Source: Anaerococcus vaginalis (GTDB lineage: Bacteria > Bacillota > Clostridia > Tissierellales > Peptoniphilaceae). From it: 64,000 nucleotides of DNA. Positions 36,570 to 45,188 of the stretch are shown piece after piece (positions within the stretch are counted from its first letter, which is position 1; each line of letters starts with the position of its first letter). The notes beneath the pieces are model-generated. The model ran no database searches. It was given only the letters and a program-made list of their open reading frames with translations, and was not told the origin of the DNA. The DNA lies in the NCBI RefSeq assembly GCF_000307225.1, contig NZ_HE978617.1:331932-395931 (forward strand), read 5' to 3'. Made by a program: the position numbers and the translations under genes.

Positions 36570-36865
36570 AAAAGAGATAACATTTCTGATATCCCTTTCA
36601 AAGTTTCATTATTAAAATTTTATATCTTTTGAAATATCATTTATTTTTCTATAATGATTTTCTATTTCTTCTTGCTTCTTTCGTTTTAATGTTCTTCTCT
36701 TTTTCTAATTTGCTTTTCTTCTTCATTTGTTAAGTTAATTTATATTCCCAATAACCAGTTACCCTTACAATATTCGCTTGCTACTATGCTCAATATATGC
36801 ATATGGGATCCCTAATTGGCACTGCAACAAGCTTCATACCACTTTATAGCTGATTATTTAGAAAC
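36570..36865 (-). pseudogene. Decayed mobilisation-gene remnant
   Basis: About 300 bases upstream of the DUF3847-like gene contain short minus-strand open pieces in different frames, for example NEEEKQIRKREEH and then KTKEARRNRKS (about 36650-36730). They look like the charged C-terminal helix of a relaxase or other element protein broken by indels. No intact gene is present. This and the two small genes downstream mark the edge of acquired DNA. Confidence 0.35.
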
Positions 36866-38059
36866 TTAGTTTTGACAACATTTGCTATATGTTGAATAAA
36901 TAAATGGAATCGTTATTATTACAATAATCGAATACATTACTATTATCATAGGTATCTGCATAACTACTTTCCCTAAAACTTGATACAATAATGGTATCTT
37001 AATACAGTTATATACATTTATTAACTGATCTGGTGTTATGTTGAAAAAACCATCAAAAGGTAATACTCTACCAATAAATGGAGATACCACAAATAATATC
37101 ATAGGAACGCATAAGCTTATAAGTGGTGAATGTGTTTTAGCTGATACAAGCATTGTCAACACACTTGAAAGCAAACTACCTACATAACCCGCAAGCATTA
37201 TAACAAAATACCTTTCTAAAAATGTATAGTTGTACATGCAATAACTATATTCAATTTGAATTGGTGAATTAGCTCCACTGACACCCATAAATGCAAAGGA
37301 CATGATTGAAAGAATGAGCATTGCTCCCCAATAAATAATTGTCGCCATAAACAATCCTGTTACTATCTTAATCTTAGTCCCTCTGCTTCTACCTAATTTT
37401 GTACTAAAGAAAACAGACTCTGCTTTCAGTTTGAAATCTTCAGAAAATATTCCAGATGTAATAAATGATATAGATATAATCAATATTATTGCATATGTTG
37501 TTGCATACAGCCCCATAGTAATCCATGAATCTGCGGGTGCGTAATCAAATGGAGTAACAAACTTTGAATATTGTTTTTTCAAAAACTCTATTTTCCCCTC
37601 TGTAGTTCCATATTCGTCTATTAAGTGAACAATGTTATCATCTCTTATAGCATACATATTTCTTGCCATATCTACATCTAATGCATCAAATCTTGTATAG
37701 TCTATATCTCCTCCATAAGATATAGTGCTAATCATAAAATCTTTTACATCCATATATCTTTGCATATTATTAGCATATATATTCTCTGGGATTTTGTTTC
37801 CATATTCATTTTTAATTCTTTTATCTGTATTTACTATATCTTCAAAAATATCAGAGTTTAACTTCCCTGCATATTCAGCTTTAGCTTCAGTTAATTGCCT
37901 TGCAGCAAATAATCCATTATGTGTATTCCCATCCTTATCTACATAACTTACACTCCATACAGCAAATATGCTTAAAACGACTGCTACGACCAATAAAAAT
38001 AGTAATACAAGCCTATTTATACGATTAATAAATACTATATTAATTTCATGTTTAATCAT
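36866..38059 (-). CDS. ABC transporter permease (ABC-2 type)
   Basis: 397-residue membrane protein: one N-terminal span (about 14-36), a roughly 130-residue extracellular part, then about five or six spans (from 178 to the C-terminus), as in ABC-2 permeases exporting peptides, lipids or drugs. I choose ATG 38059 over GTG 38071 because AAGGTGG lies 8 bases upstream and it overlaps the ATPase stop (ATGATTAA). Last gene of a sigma factor / membrane protein / ATPase / permease quartet. The substrate is unknown. The gene is slightly less A/T-rich than its surroundings. Confidence 0.8.
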   Translation of the reverse strand: MIKHEINIVFINRINRLVLLFLLVVAVVLSIFAVWSVSYVDKDGNTHNGLFAARQLTEAKAEYAGKLNSDIFEDIVNTDKRIKNEYGNKIPENIYANNMQRYMDVKDFMISTISYGGDIDYTRFDALDVDMARNMYAIRDDNIVHLIDEYGTTEGKIEFLKKQYSKFVTPFDYAPADSWITMGLYATTYAIILIISISFITSGIFSEDFKLKAESVFFSTKLGRSRGTKIKIVTGLFMATIIYWGAMLILSIMSFAFMGVSGANSPIQIEYSYCMYNYTFLERYFVIMLAGYVGSLLSSVLTMLVSAKTHSPLISLCVPMILFVVSPFIGRVLPFDGFFNITPDQLINVYNCIKIPLLYQVLGKVVMQIPMIIVMYSIIVIITIPFIYSTYSKCCQN

Positions 38060-38939
38060 ATTTATTTCCACCTTCTATCCCAAAGTAATAGAAAAACAAA
38101 TCTTCAAGTGTGGCATCAACACGCCTAGCATTTTCATTAGGCTTATTTTCTGATAAAATTCTTAGTTCTGTATATTTCCCATTATTATTTATTGCACTGA
38201 TAGAACTTTTAAATCTACTGATAAATCCTTCTGCTTCATCAGTATTTAAACAATACAGCCAAACCTTACAAGGAATGTTTGAACACAATTCTTCAACTGT
38301 ACCTTCTTTTATAATTTTCCCTTCCTTCATGACAAATACTTTTTTGGCAATAGCTTCTATATCGGAAACAATATGTGTAGATAAAAGTACAATCTTACCT
38401 TTTGCAAGTTCACCTAATAAATTTCTACATTTTATTCTTTCAATTGGATCAAGTCCAGCCGTAGGTTCATCAAGTATAAGTATTTTAGGATCATTTAATA
38501 ATGCTTGAGCAATACCTACACGCCTCTTCATTCCTCCGGATAGTTCTTTCATTTTTTTAAGTGAATGTTCCTTCATTCCCGTTGTTTCTAGTAAAATATC
38601 AATACGTCTTTCTGCAACTTTACTCTTTAAACCTTTTAACGAAGCGATATAGGCAAGATACTTTTTTACGCTAAGATTAGGATAAAATCCAAATTCTTGT
38701 GGAAGATATCCTATAATATCCCTATATTGAGCATCCATCTTAAATATATCCATACCATCATAACATATATAACCTTCTGTAGGCTTCAAAACGGTACATA
38801 GCATTCTCATAAGTGTAGTCTTGCCTGCACCATTTGAACCAAGTAATCCATATAGGCCTTCTTCCATTTCAATCGAAACATTGTCAACAGCCTTCATATT
38901 TCCAAAACTTTTTTTTACTTTATTCAAAACCAAATTCAT
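38052..38939 (-). CDS. ABC transporter ATP-binding protein
   Basis: 295-residue ATPase of the ABC-2 exporter class. Walker A is LLGSNGAGKTTLM (about residues 33-45), the signature ELSGGMKRRVGIAQAL (about 138), Walker B ILILDEPTAGLDP (about 158) and the H-loop STHIVSD (about 192). A C-terminal domain of about 80 residues follows. The strong GGAGGTGA ribosome site lies inside the end of the preceding gene (20-base overlap). It pairs with the permease encoded next. Confidence 0.92.
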   Translation of the reverse strand: MNLVLNKVKKSFGNMKAVDNVSIEMEEGLYGLLGSNGAGKTTLMRMLCTVLKPTEGYICYDGMDIFKMDAQYRDIIGYLPQEFGFYPNLSVKKYLAYIASLKGLKSKVAERRIDILLETTGMKEHSLKKMKELSGGMKRRVGIAQALLNDPKILILDEPTAGLDPIERIKCRNLLGELAKGKIVLLSTHIVSDIEAIAKKVFVMKEGKIIKEGTVEELCSNIPCKVWLYCLNTDEAEGFISRFKSSISAINNNGKYTELRILSENKPNENARRVDATLEDLFFYYFGIEGGNKYD

Positions 38940-39708
38940 TGATTTTCACCTCCAAGTGACTAATGTTGTTGTGTAAGGCTTTCTTAATATAATAAATTGT
39001 TAATAAAATACTTGTACTAAACATCACCACCCAAACAAAAGGAGTTATTTTTAAATAGATATACTCGTTTAATACAATTATCATCCAAACCATATTTACA
39101 GCAATACATATAATCATTGTTATAAGTTGGTTAAAATATTTTCTTCCAGAAAATGCCTTCATACAAATCATTGAAGCAATCATAATTGGAAATATAAATT
39201 GCTTTAAAATATCTGCAAACATGATTTCTTGCATCTGCACAGCATAAATACAAAACAGTGTCAAAATAGTAGTATCAACAAAACCAAAAGCTATAAGTTT
39301 AGCTGCATATATTTTTCGTAAATTAAAAATTGAAGTTTCCTCAATCTCTATTGATTTATTCTCAATATTCCTCCATAACTCAGGAATTACGAGTATAACA
39401 AACAATGAGGCTATTATGCTTAATCCTCTTTGTACATAAGCTTCACCATCCGAAATAGATAACCATTTTGCTGCAATAAAAAGCAAAAATGCTTGTGCAA
39501 GCCACCACTCTTTTTTCATGATTCGGACTTGTAAAATAATAAATTCAATAAATCCAATTCTACTTTCATTATCTTTGCTATTGATCAATTCTCTAGCTTT
39601 GAGAACTAAACTATCTATTGCTTCCTTAGACGGTTTCTGCTCATTTTGTTTATTCATATTTTTGAGAATTTTTTCTACTCTATCTTCAAAAAAATTCATC
39701 TTTTTCAT
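38920..39708 (-). CDS. Six-span membrane protein of the sigma/ABC module
   Basis: 262-residue protein with a soluble N-terminal stretch of about 70 residues (MNFFEDRVEKILKNMNKQNE) and about six membrane spans. Its ATGA overlap with the sigma factor gene suggests it may restrain that sigma factor, as anti-sigma proteins often do, or it may be an accessory permease part. There is no zinc-finger anti-sigma motif, so this is only positional inference. Confidence 0.65.
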   Translation of the reverse strand: MKKMNFFEDRVEKILKNMNKQNEQKPSKEAIDSLVLKARELINSKDNESRIGFIEFIILQVRIMKKEWWLAQAFLLFIAAKWLSISDGEAYVQRGLSIIASLFVILVIPELWRNIENKSIEIEETSIFNLRKIYAAKLIAFGFVDTTILTLFCIYAVQMQEIMFADILKQFIFPIMIASMICMKAFSGRKYFNQLITMIICIAVNMVWMIIVLNEYIYLKITPFVWVVMFSTSILLTIYYIKKALHNNISHLEVKINEFGFE

Positions 39709-40232
39709 ATTTCACCTTCTATATATTTTTTTATCATTTCTTTACCTTTCTTCAATCTGTATTTTACAAGTTCTAATGAAATACCACATATATCAGCAAC
39801 TTCTCGCTGTTTCATATCAAGAAAATAATACATGATTATAAGCTCTCTAATATCTGATGGTAGCTTTTCAACCGCTTCCCTAACATATAAAGATTCTATT
39901 GTTCTTTCCGATTCAATAGAACTTGATGATACCTCATAGGCAATACATTCAATTGATATATCTTTATTACTTTCTTTTTTTCTCTCATCAATACATTTAT
40001 TGCGAGCAATCGTGTATAAATAATTTAAAAGTTTACCCCTATGTTTATATTGATCGATTTTCTTTAAAAAAATCAAAAATACCTCTTGTGTTAAATCTTC
40101 GGCTGTATGTATATTCTCGGAATGATACTTGCAGTAGTCAAAGACTTTCTTATAATATTTTCGAATTATTATTTCTGCAGCCTTATCATCACCATTTCTA
40201 ATGCGACAGACAAGAAAAAAATCTATGCTCAT
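39705..40232 (-). CDS. Sigma-70 family (ECF-like) RNA polymerase sigma factor
   Basis: 175-residue sigma factor. Region 2 is visible as RKYYKKVFDYC...HTAEDLTQEVFLIFLKK (about residues 22-60) and region 4 as LPSDIRELIIMYYFLDMKQREVADICGIS (about 120-150, helix-turn-helix). ATG 40232, with GGAG 10 bases away, is preferred over the far upstream ATG 40316, because the family begins near there (MSIDFFLVCRIRNGD). It starts a four-gene coupled operon and probably drives the operon itself. Confidence 0.88.
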   Translation of the reverse strand: MSIDFFLVCRIRNGDDKAAEIIIRKYYKKVFDYCKYHSENIHTAEDLTQEVFLIFLKKIDQYKHRGKLLNYLYTIARNKCIDERKKESNKDISIECIAYEVSSSSIESERTIESLYVREAVEKLPSDIRELIIMYYFLDMKQREVADICGISLELVKYRLKKGKEMIKKYIEGEI

Positions 40233-40565
40233 ATCTAACAATTCTCCTATCTCTAAAATAGCCTTATATAATATATAACGATTGTAATACAAAAAAAGAT
40301 AGTTTTTTATATTCATAATTTTAATTTATTTTCTTATCTCTTGTATTCGTACTGTTCTTCAAGGTTTTATTAACAATAAATATATTTCATATTATTTAAC
40401 AGTCTCATCATTTCAGCAATACTAAAATCATCTTGCAAAAAATCGTTAATATTTCCTCATTTTTACCCCCTTTATCATAATTTTTCAAATAAAAAAGAAT
40501 TAAGAAGTACATATTTCACTAAAATAGTTATTAAATGTTCTCTTTAATTCTATTACTAACCCAAT
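40233..40565. other. Gap upstream of the sigma factor gene
   Basis: About 330 bases of A/T-rich sequence. On the minus strand it must hold the promoter of the sigma/ABC operon; I see no good -35/-10 pair and no gene. Confidence 0.4.
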
Positions 40566-40614
40566 AAAAAAATACCACTTAATATTAAAAAATATCATGT
40601 GGTATTTTTATTTC
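40566..40614 (-). terminator. Terminator of the pilin-like gene
   Basis: AAATACCAC and GTGGTATTT (about 40570-40579 and 40599-40608) form a stem overlapping the end of the pilin-like gene; read on the minus strand it is followed by TTTTTATTGG. Confidence 0.65.
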
Positions 40615-41263
40615 TTTTATTTTTTTCTACTTTTTCTTTATCTCTGCCCTTATTTATTAATATAAATAAGTTTATTGCTACTAGCATAGTTGATATTATT
40701 AGGATGAAATTTTCTTTTACTCCTGTGTATACTTTTTCTAAGCGGCTGCCTTTGTTTAAGGCTGATACTTCTTTGAATTTTTTTGGTATTTTTTCGCTTG
40801 TTTCGTTTTTTATTTTGTATATGTTTTGAAAGTTCATTTCTTTTACTTTTTTGTTGGTGGAGTTTTCTTGGATAAGTTCATCTTGTACAAGTTGTCCTTC
40901 TTTTTCTACAATTTTTATTGATATTGTGTAGATTTCTTTGTCTTGTGTTACGTTTGGGATATTGGTTTTTTCTTGATACAACTTGTACTTATATTCGCCT
41001 TGTTCTTGATAGTTTATGTTTATTTGTTTTTCTTCGTCTGATTTTAGGCTAAATTTATAGATGCCACTTTTCCCTTCTGGTAAGGGACTATTTTTTGTTA
41101 GTGGTTCTAGTATATAATCAAAACTATCTTGGGGTTTTGAGTATGGTGAATTTATGCTTATTTTTTGTCCTACTTTAAGTGTATACTTTATGCTATTAGC
41201 GTATACTTTGGTTTGAAAGAGAAAAAACACAGAGAGAAAAGCTAAAGTTAAGGAAATGCACAT
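40595..41263 (-). CDS. Pilin-like (FctA/Spy0128-type) surface protein
   Basis: 222-residue exported protein. A hydrophobic signal (LTLAFLSVFFLF) ends near VYA (about residue 22). The body shows FDYILEPLTKNSPLPEGKSG, FSLKSDEEKQI, EYKYKLYQ and YTISIKIVEK, the layout of the FctA/Spy0128 isopeptide pilin domain. At the C-terminus a KVYTG-like stretch, a hydrophobic span (about 188-208) and a basic tail resemble a degenerate wall-sorting signal. The start is uncertain: ATG 41263 has no ribosome site, while an ATG about 21 bases upstream with AAAAGG before it is closed at once by TAA. No sortase or second pilin gene is visible here. Confidence 0.65.
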   Translation of the reverse strand: MCISLTLAFLSVFFLFQTKVYANSIKYTLKVGQKISINSPYSKPQDSFDYILEPLTKNSPLPEGKSGIYKFSLKSDEEKQININYQEQGEYKYKLYQEKTNIPNVTQDKEIYTISIKIVEKEGQLVQDELIQENSTNKKVKEMNFQNIYKIKNETSEKIPKKFKEVSALNKGSRLEKVYTGVKENFILIISTMLVAINLFILINKGRDKEKVEKNKRNKNTT

Positions 41264-41274
41264 ATATGCTTTTA

Positions 41275-41350
41275 TTTTTTTAATGCATACTTTACCTTTT
41301 TCCCTAATTTTCTACGAGATCTCTCGACTTTGCTCGAGATGGGTTATTAT
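41275..41350. repeat. Direct repeat copy 1 with GAGATCTCTCGA palindrome
   Basis: This roughly 75-base unit contains TAATGCATACTTTACCTTTT and GAGATCTCTCGA...TCGAGAT. It recurs in the same orientation at 41582-41662 with small differences. The palindromic part also occurs inverted at 41497-41529. The left half of the unit is the ribosome-site and start region of the pilin-like gene read on the other strand. Confidence 0.7.
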
Positions 41351-41496
41351 TTGCTGGATTTGATTACTAAAGTTTTTATTTTTGGTTTTATTTTCTAAAG
41401 TTATTTTTTACTTCTATATTTATAAATTGATTTTTGATGGATAAAAAATTTTTGATGAGTAAGAATTTTTAATTTTGATATGATAAACGAAGTTAT

Positions 41497-41529
41497 ACCC
41501 ATATCTCGAGCGTAGTCGAGAGATCTCTT
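41497..41529. repeat. Inverted copy of the GAGATCTCTCGA palindrome
   Basis: CCCATATCTCGAGCGTAGTC followed by GAGAGATCTCTT is the inverse of the palindromic half of the repeat at 41315-41346 (TCTCGA, six-base loop, TCGAGA). Confidence 0.65.
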
Positions 41530-41581
41530 TTATTATGTTTTGCTTGTGGTTTGATTTATACTTGGAAATATATTTGGGTTA

Positions 41582-41662
41582 TTTTTTTAATGCATACTTT
41601 ACCTTTTGCCTTAGTTTTTCCAAGAGATCTCTCCACTCCCTCTGGTCGGTCGAGACGGGTTG
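41582..41662. repeat. Direct repeat copy 2
   Basis: Second copy of the unit at 41275-41350 with a degenerate palindrome (AGAGATCTCTCCACTCCC, then GGTCGAGACGGGTT). It carries the same AAAAGGTAAAGTATGCATT start region on the minus strand, but no gene follows it, so it may be the 5' stub of a deleted paralogue of the pilin-like gene. Confidence 0.6.
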
Positions 41663-41712
41663 TTGTGTGCTTTTTTTCTATATTATGAGATTTTTTAGAT
41701 TTATATTATTTT

Positions 41713-41757
41713 AAAAACATTATATTATCTTCTTCTAAATTAAAATATAATGTTTTT
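41713..41757 (-). terminator. Terminator wrapped around the restored modC stop
   Basis: AAAAACATTATATT (41713-41726) and AATATAATGTTTTT (41744-41757) pair over 14 bases. The stop codon predicted for the frame-restored modC (TAG 41737-41735) lies in the loop, which supports that reading of the gene's end. Confidence 0.7.
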
Positions 41758-42737
41758 TCTTTTTTAGATTATTCCATTTTTCTTTTTCCAAAAATACAGT
41801 CATTTGTCCTTGACCTTCTTTTTTTCTTATTATTAGGCACATATTGAAGGTTTGTTCTATTTCTTTTAGTATTTCTACTTCAAATGAATTTTTTTCTTTT
41901 TTTCTGCTGAAATTTCTATATCATGGCCTCTTATTCCTATAAATTTTTCTTTGTGATCTTTTTCTAAATCAAGGTCAAGATCCCAAGCTTTCAATTTATA
42001 TGAATTTTCTCCGATTTTTTCAATTTCTGAGAAATTTTTGCAACCTGATAATTCGGCTGCTGCCATAGTTTCTGGATTGTGAAAAAGTTCTTTTGTACTT
42101 TTTTTGGACTCAGACTTTCCTTTTGACATTATTACGATGTCATCGCACATTCTGTATATTTCGTCTCTATCGTGGGATACAAAAAGGGTTGGAATTTTGT
42201 ATTCTTCTATAATTTTTCTAACTTCAAGCTCTATTGACCATCTCAAATATCCATCGATTGCTGAATATGGTTCGTCTAATAAAAGAATTTCTGGCTCATT
42301 TACCAAAATTCTTGCAAGGGCTGCTCTTTGTTTTTCTCCTCCTGAAATCATATCTGGTGTGGAGTTTTTTATATGACTTATGTGAAGTTCTTCGAGCTTT
42401 TTATTTATTATTTTTTCAAAATTTCCTTTTTTTTCTCTAAGTCCAGTTTTTATATTTTCATAAACTGTCATATTTGGAAAAAGGGCGTAATCTTGAAAAA
42501 GATATCCAACTTTTCTGTCTTTGGTTGGGATATTTATTTTTTTTCTTTATCAAAAAGGACTCTGCCATTTAAGATTATTTTTCCATAGTCTGGTTTTATA
42601 ATTCCTGCTATTGCTTTGAGGCTTAAACTTTTTCCGGAACCTGATGCTCCCAAAATTCCCAAAATTCCTTTTTCGTTTGAAAATTTTGCGTCAAGTTTAA
42701 AATTTTTAAATTCTTTTTTTATTTCAACTTCAAGCAT
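41735..42737 (-). CDS. modC: Molybdate ABC transporter ATPase ModC, two frameshifts
   Basis: Full-length ATPase of the molybdate importer, split into three frames. Frame 1 (42737 to 42534): ILGASGSGKSLSLKAIAG is Walker A. Then the T8 tract at 42537-42544 needs one more A to continue KINIPTKDRKVGYLFQDYAL into frame 2 (from about 42530 through ATG 42471): ISGGEKQRAALARIL signature, LLLDEPYSAID Walker B and FVSHDRDEIYRM. Frame 2 breaks again in the paired A7 tracts at 41889-41903, and one A restores NSFEVEILKEIEQ...LEKEKWNNL up to TAG 41735, about 50 residues of molybdate-binding tail. The complete protein would be about 334 residues. Coupled to modB by an 8-base overlap. Confidence 0.88.
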
Positions 42738-43404
42738 GGGTCTCTCCTTTTGGTGATGTATCTTCCAAGAAATTTATTGCAACAAGAACAATAAAGGAAA
42801 TCAAAACATTTATCATAACCCACTTATATGCGAGTGCGTCTTGACCAATTCTCCAAAATTGATAAACTGTTGTTGAAATTGTTGCGGTTTTTCCTGGAGT
42901 GTATCCGCTTACCATTGAAGTTGCTCCATATTCGCCCAAGGCTCTTGCAAAGGATAAAACTAAACCAGCCATTACTCCTTTTTTGCAATTTGGCATCAAA
43001 ACTTTCCAAAAAATCCAAGTGTTTGACTTGCCCAAAGTTTGGGCTGCATAAGTTAAATTTTCGTTGTAAGCTTCAAAGGCTCCTCTTGTGGTCCTATACA
43101 TTAAAGGAAAGGTAACTATAACTGTCGCAAAAATTGCTGAATACCAATTCATTATCAAGGGAAATCTAAAATAATTTACCGCAATTTTCCCTACGGGTGA
43201 GTTCGGCCCTAAAATTTTAATTAGAAAAAATCCTACAACAGTAGGAGGCAATACTAAGGGTAGGGTTAATACCACATCTATTGCCCCCTTTACTTTTGCA
43301 GGTAATCTTTTAATATAATAGGCAGCAAATATACCAAGGAAAAATATTATTACCGATGATATACTTGCAATCCTTATTGAATTATATAAAGGAAATAAGT
43401 CCAT
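42730..43404 (-). CDS. modB: Molybdate ABC transporter permease ModB
   Basis: 224-residue inner-membrane permease with about five or six spans. The transporter loop ALGKSNTWIFWKVLMPN followed by FARALGEYGATSMVSGY is the ModB/CysT EAA-type motif that contacts ModC. It starts two bases after modA ends and its stop overlaps modC. It imports molybdate for the molybdopterin enzymes of this region. Confidence 0.93.
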   Translation of the reverse strand: MDLFPLYNSIRIASISSVIIFFLGIFAAYYIKRLPAKVKGAIDVVLTLPLVLPPTVVGFFLIKILGPNSPVGKIAVNYFRFPLIMNWYSAIFATVIVTFPLMYRTTRGAFEAYNENLTYAAQTLGKSNTWIFWKVLMPNCKKGVMAGLVLSFARALGEYGATSMVSGYTPGKTATISTTVYQFWRIGQDALAYKWVMINVLISFIVLVAINFLEDTSPKGETHA

Positions 43405-43406
43405 AA

Positions 43407-44258
43407 TTATTTACTTAATGGTTTAAATCCATATTTGTCTAAAACTTCTGATGCTTTTTTGCCTTTTAAAAATTCTAAATATTTTTTGCCTTCTTCTGAG
43501 TTTTTAGAATTTTTAAGAAGTGCTGCTGGATATATTACTTTATTTTTAAGCATTGAATCGTCAGCTACTGCTACTGTTTCAAGTCCTGCAGTTTTTGCAT
43601 CAGTTTTATAAACTATTCCGCAATCTGCTGCTTTTTCGCTTACCCATGATGTAACTTCTTTTACGTTTGAACCAAGAGTTACTTTATCTTGGATTTTATC
43701 CCAAATTCCTAAACTTTTAAGAATTTCTTCTGAATATTGTCCTACTGGAACGTCAGAATTTCCAAGGGCAATTTTTTCTACATCATCTTTTTCAAGATCT
43801 TTGAAATCTTTTATTCCTTTCTCATTTCCTTTTGCTACTGCAAGAGTTACTTCGTTTTCGAGTAAATCAAATCTTGTATCTTTGTCAATTTTGTCTTCTT
43901 TTTCTAGTTCATCCATTTGTTTTTGAGCTGCTGATACAAATACATCACAGTCTGCTCCTGAATCGATTTGTGTTTTTAGTGTTCCTGATGAATCGAAGTT
44001 AAAGGTTAAATTAAGATTTGGATTTTCTTTTTCAAATTCTGCTTTTAATTCTTCTAATGCTTCTGTCATTGATGCTGCTGCAAATACTATTACGTCTTTT
44101 TTATCTTTGCTTTCTTCTTTTTCATTTGATTTTGCTACGTTTGAACTTGGTGCAGCTTCATTTGAATTGTTGTCATTTTTTTTGTTGTTTGAACATCCTA
44201 CTGTTGTGATTAATAATGCTCCTGCTAGAGCTGTCATAGCGATTTTTTTTAAATTCAT
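43407..44258 (-). CDS. modA: Molybdate-binding lipoprotein ModA
   Basis: 283-residue extracellular binding protein anchored by lipid at Cys22 (lipobox TTVGC after a 16-residue hydrophobic stretch). The mature part begins with a Ser/Asn/Lys-rich linker, then VIVFAAASMTEAL (the serine oxyanion-binding motif), FDSSGTLKTQI (about 105-116) and GNSDVPVGQYSEEIL. It captures molybdate for ModBC. Its start overlaps the MOSC gene end (ATGA). Confidence 0.94.
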   Translation of the reverse strand: MNLKKIAMTALAGALLITTVGCSNNKKNDNNSNEAAPSSNVAKSNEKEESKDKKDVIVFAAASMTEALEELKAEFEKENPNLNLTFNFDSSGTLKTQIDSGADCDVFVSAAQKQMDELEKEDKIDKDTRFDLLENEVTLAVAKGNEKGIKDFKDLEKDDVEKIALGNSDVPVGQYSEEILKSLGIWDKIQDKVTLGSNVKEVTSWVSEKAADCGIVYKTDAKTAGLETVAVADDSMLKNKVIYPAALLKNSKNSEEGKKYLEFLKGKKASEVLDKYGFKPLSK

Positions 44259-44710
44259 TTTTCTTCTCCTAAAATTTTGATTTCATCTCCAACTTTTATT
44301 ATGCCCTCTTTTATAACCTTAGCAAAAATTCCTTCGTAGGGCATAATGCACTTTCCTACACTTTGCTTTATGGCGCAACCCTTATGACATTCTTTTCCAA
44401 TTTGACTAACTTCTAAAATACAATCGCCTATTTTTAATTTTTCTCCTACTGGAATTTCATGCAAAATTATTCCTTGTGTAGTGATATTTTCTGCAAAATC
44501 TCCAAAGTCAAATTTACGATTTTCATTTTCCATTTTTCTAATTGATTCTACTGCCAAAAGGCTTACTTGCCTGTGCCACTTTCCTGCGTGGGCATCATTT
44601 TCTAGCCCAAAATCTTTGATAAAAAAACCTTGACCTATCTTTTCCTTTCTCACTCCCTTTGTTTTTGAAATATTTATTGATAAAACTGTTGAGTTATTAA
44701 TTGTGTCCAC
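44255..44710 (-). CDS. MOSC domain protein
   Basis: 151-residue MOSC (molybdenum cofactor sulfurase C-terminal-like) domain alone. Family features: ISKTKGVRKE near the start, NDAHAGKWHRQVSLLA (about residues 36-51), FAENITTQGI (about 72) and QIGKECHKGCAIKQ with the conserved cysteine (about 107-120). It probably binds the cofactor or carries sulfur (or selenium) to it. It overlaps mog by 14 bases and modA by 4. Confidence 0.9.
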   Translation of the reverse strand: MDTINNSTVLSINISKTKGVRKEKIGQGFFIKDFGLENDAHAGKWHRQVSLLAVESIRKMENENRKFDFGDFAENITTQGIILHEIPVGEKLKIGDCILEVSQIGKECHKGCAIKQSVGKCIMPYEGIFAKVIKEGIIKVGDEIKILGEEK

Positions 44711-45188
44711 TATTATCCCCTTCTAATATATCTAAGCCATGGCTTAAAAATGGCAAAATTCCTTCTATGCTTTCTGTTACAGCCTTTGGAGAGCCTGGTA
44801 AATTTATAATTAAAGAATTATCTTTTATTCCAGAAACTGCCCTTGATAGGGCCCACATAGGAGTTTTTTCCTTTGAAATTAATCTTATCGCTTCACTTAT
44901 GCCTGGTGTTTGTTTTTTTATAACTTTTAAACTTGCCTCTGGTGTGTTATCTCTTTTTGAAAGTCCAGTTCCTCCAGAAGTTAAAATCAATGAAATATTT
45001 TTTTCTACTAATTTGTTTAGTTCATTTTCTATATTTTCCAAATCATCATTGATTATTGATTTATAGATCATTTTATAATTTTCTGGCATTATTTTTTGGC
45101 AAGCATCAATGCATCCGTCTTTATTTTCGCCAGTAGATCTGGTATCAGAAATTACCACAAAGGCGTATTTATAAATTTTCTCTTTCAT
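44697..45188 (-). CDS. mog: Molybdopterin adenylyltransferase Mog/MoaB family
   Basis: 163-residue cytosolic enzyme that activates molybdopterin with ATP before molybdate insertion. VISDTRSTGENKD at the N-terminus, LILTSGGTGLSKRDNTPEA (about residues 70-88) and INLPGSPKAV (about 127) are the MoCF-domain motifs. It overlaps moaC upstream and the MOSC gene downstream. Confidence 0.92.
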   Translation of the reverse strand: MKEKIYKYAFVVISDTRSTGENKDGCIDACQKIMPENYKMIYKSIINDDLENIENELNKLVEKNISLILTSGGTGLSKRDNTPEASLKVIKKQTPGISEAIRLISKEKTPMWALSRAVSGIKDNSLIINLPGSPKAVTESIEGILPFLSHGLDILEGDNSGHN

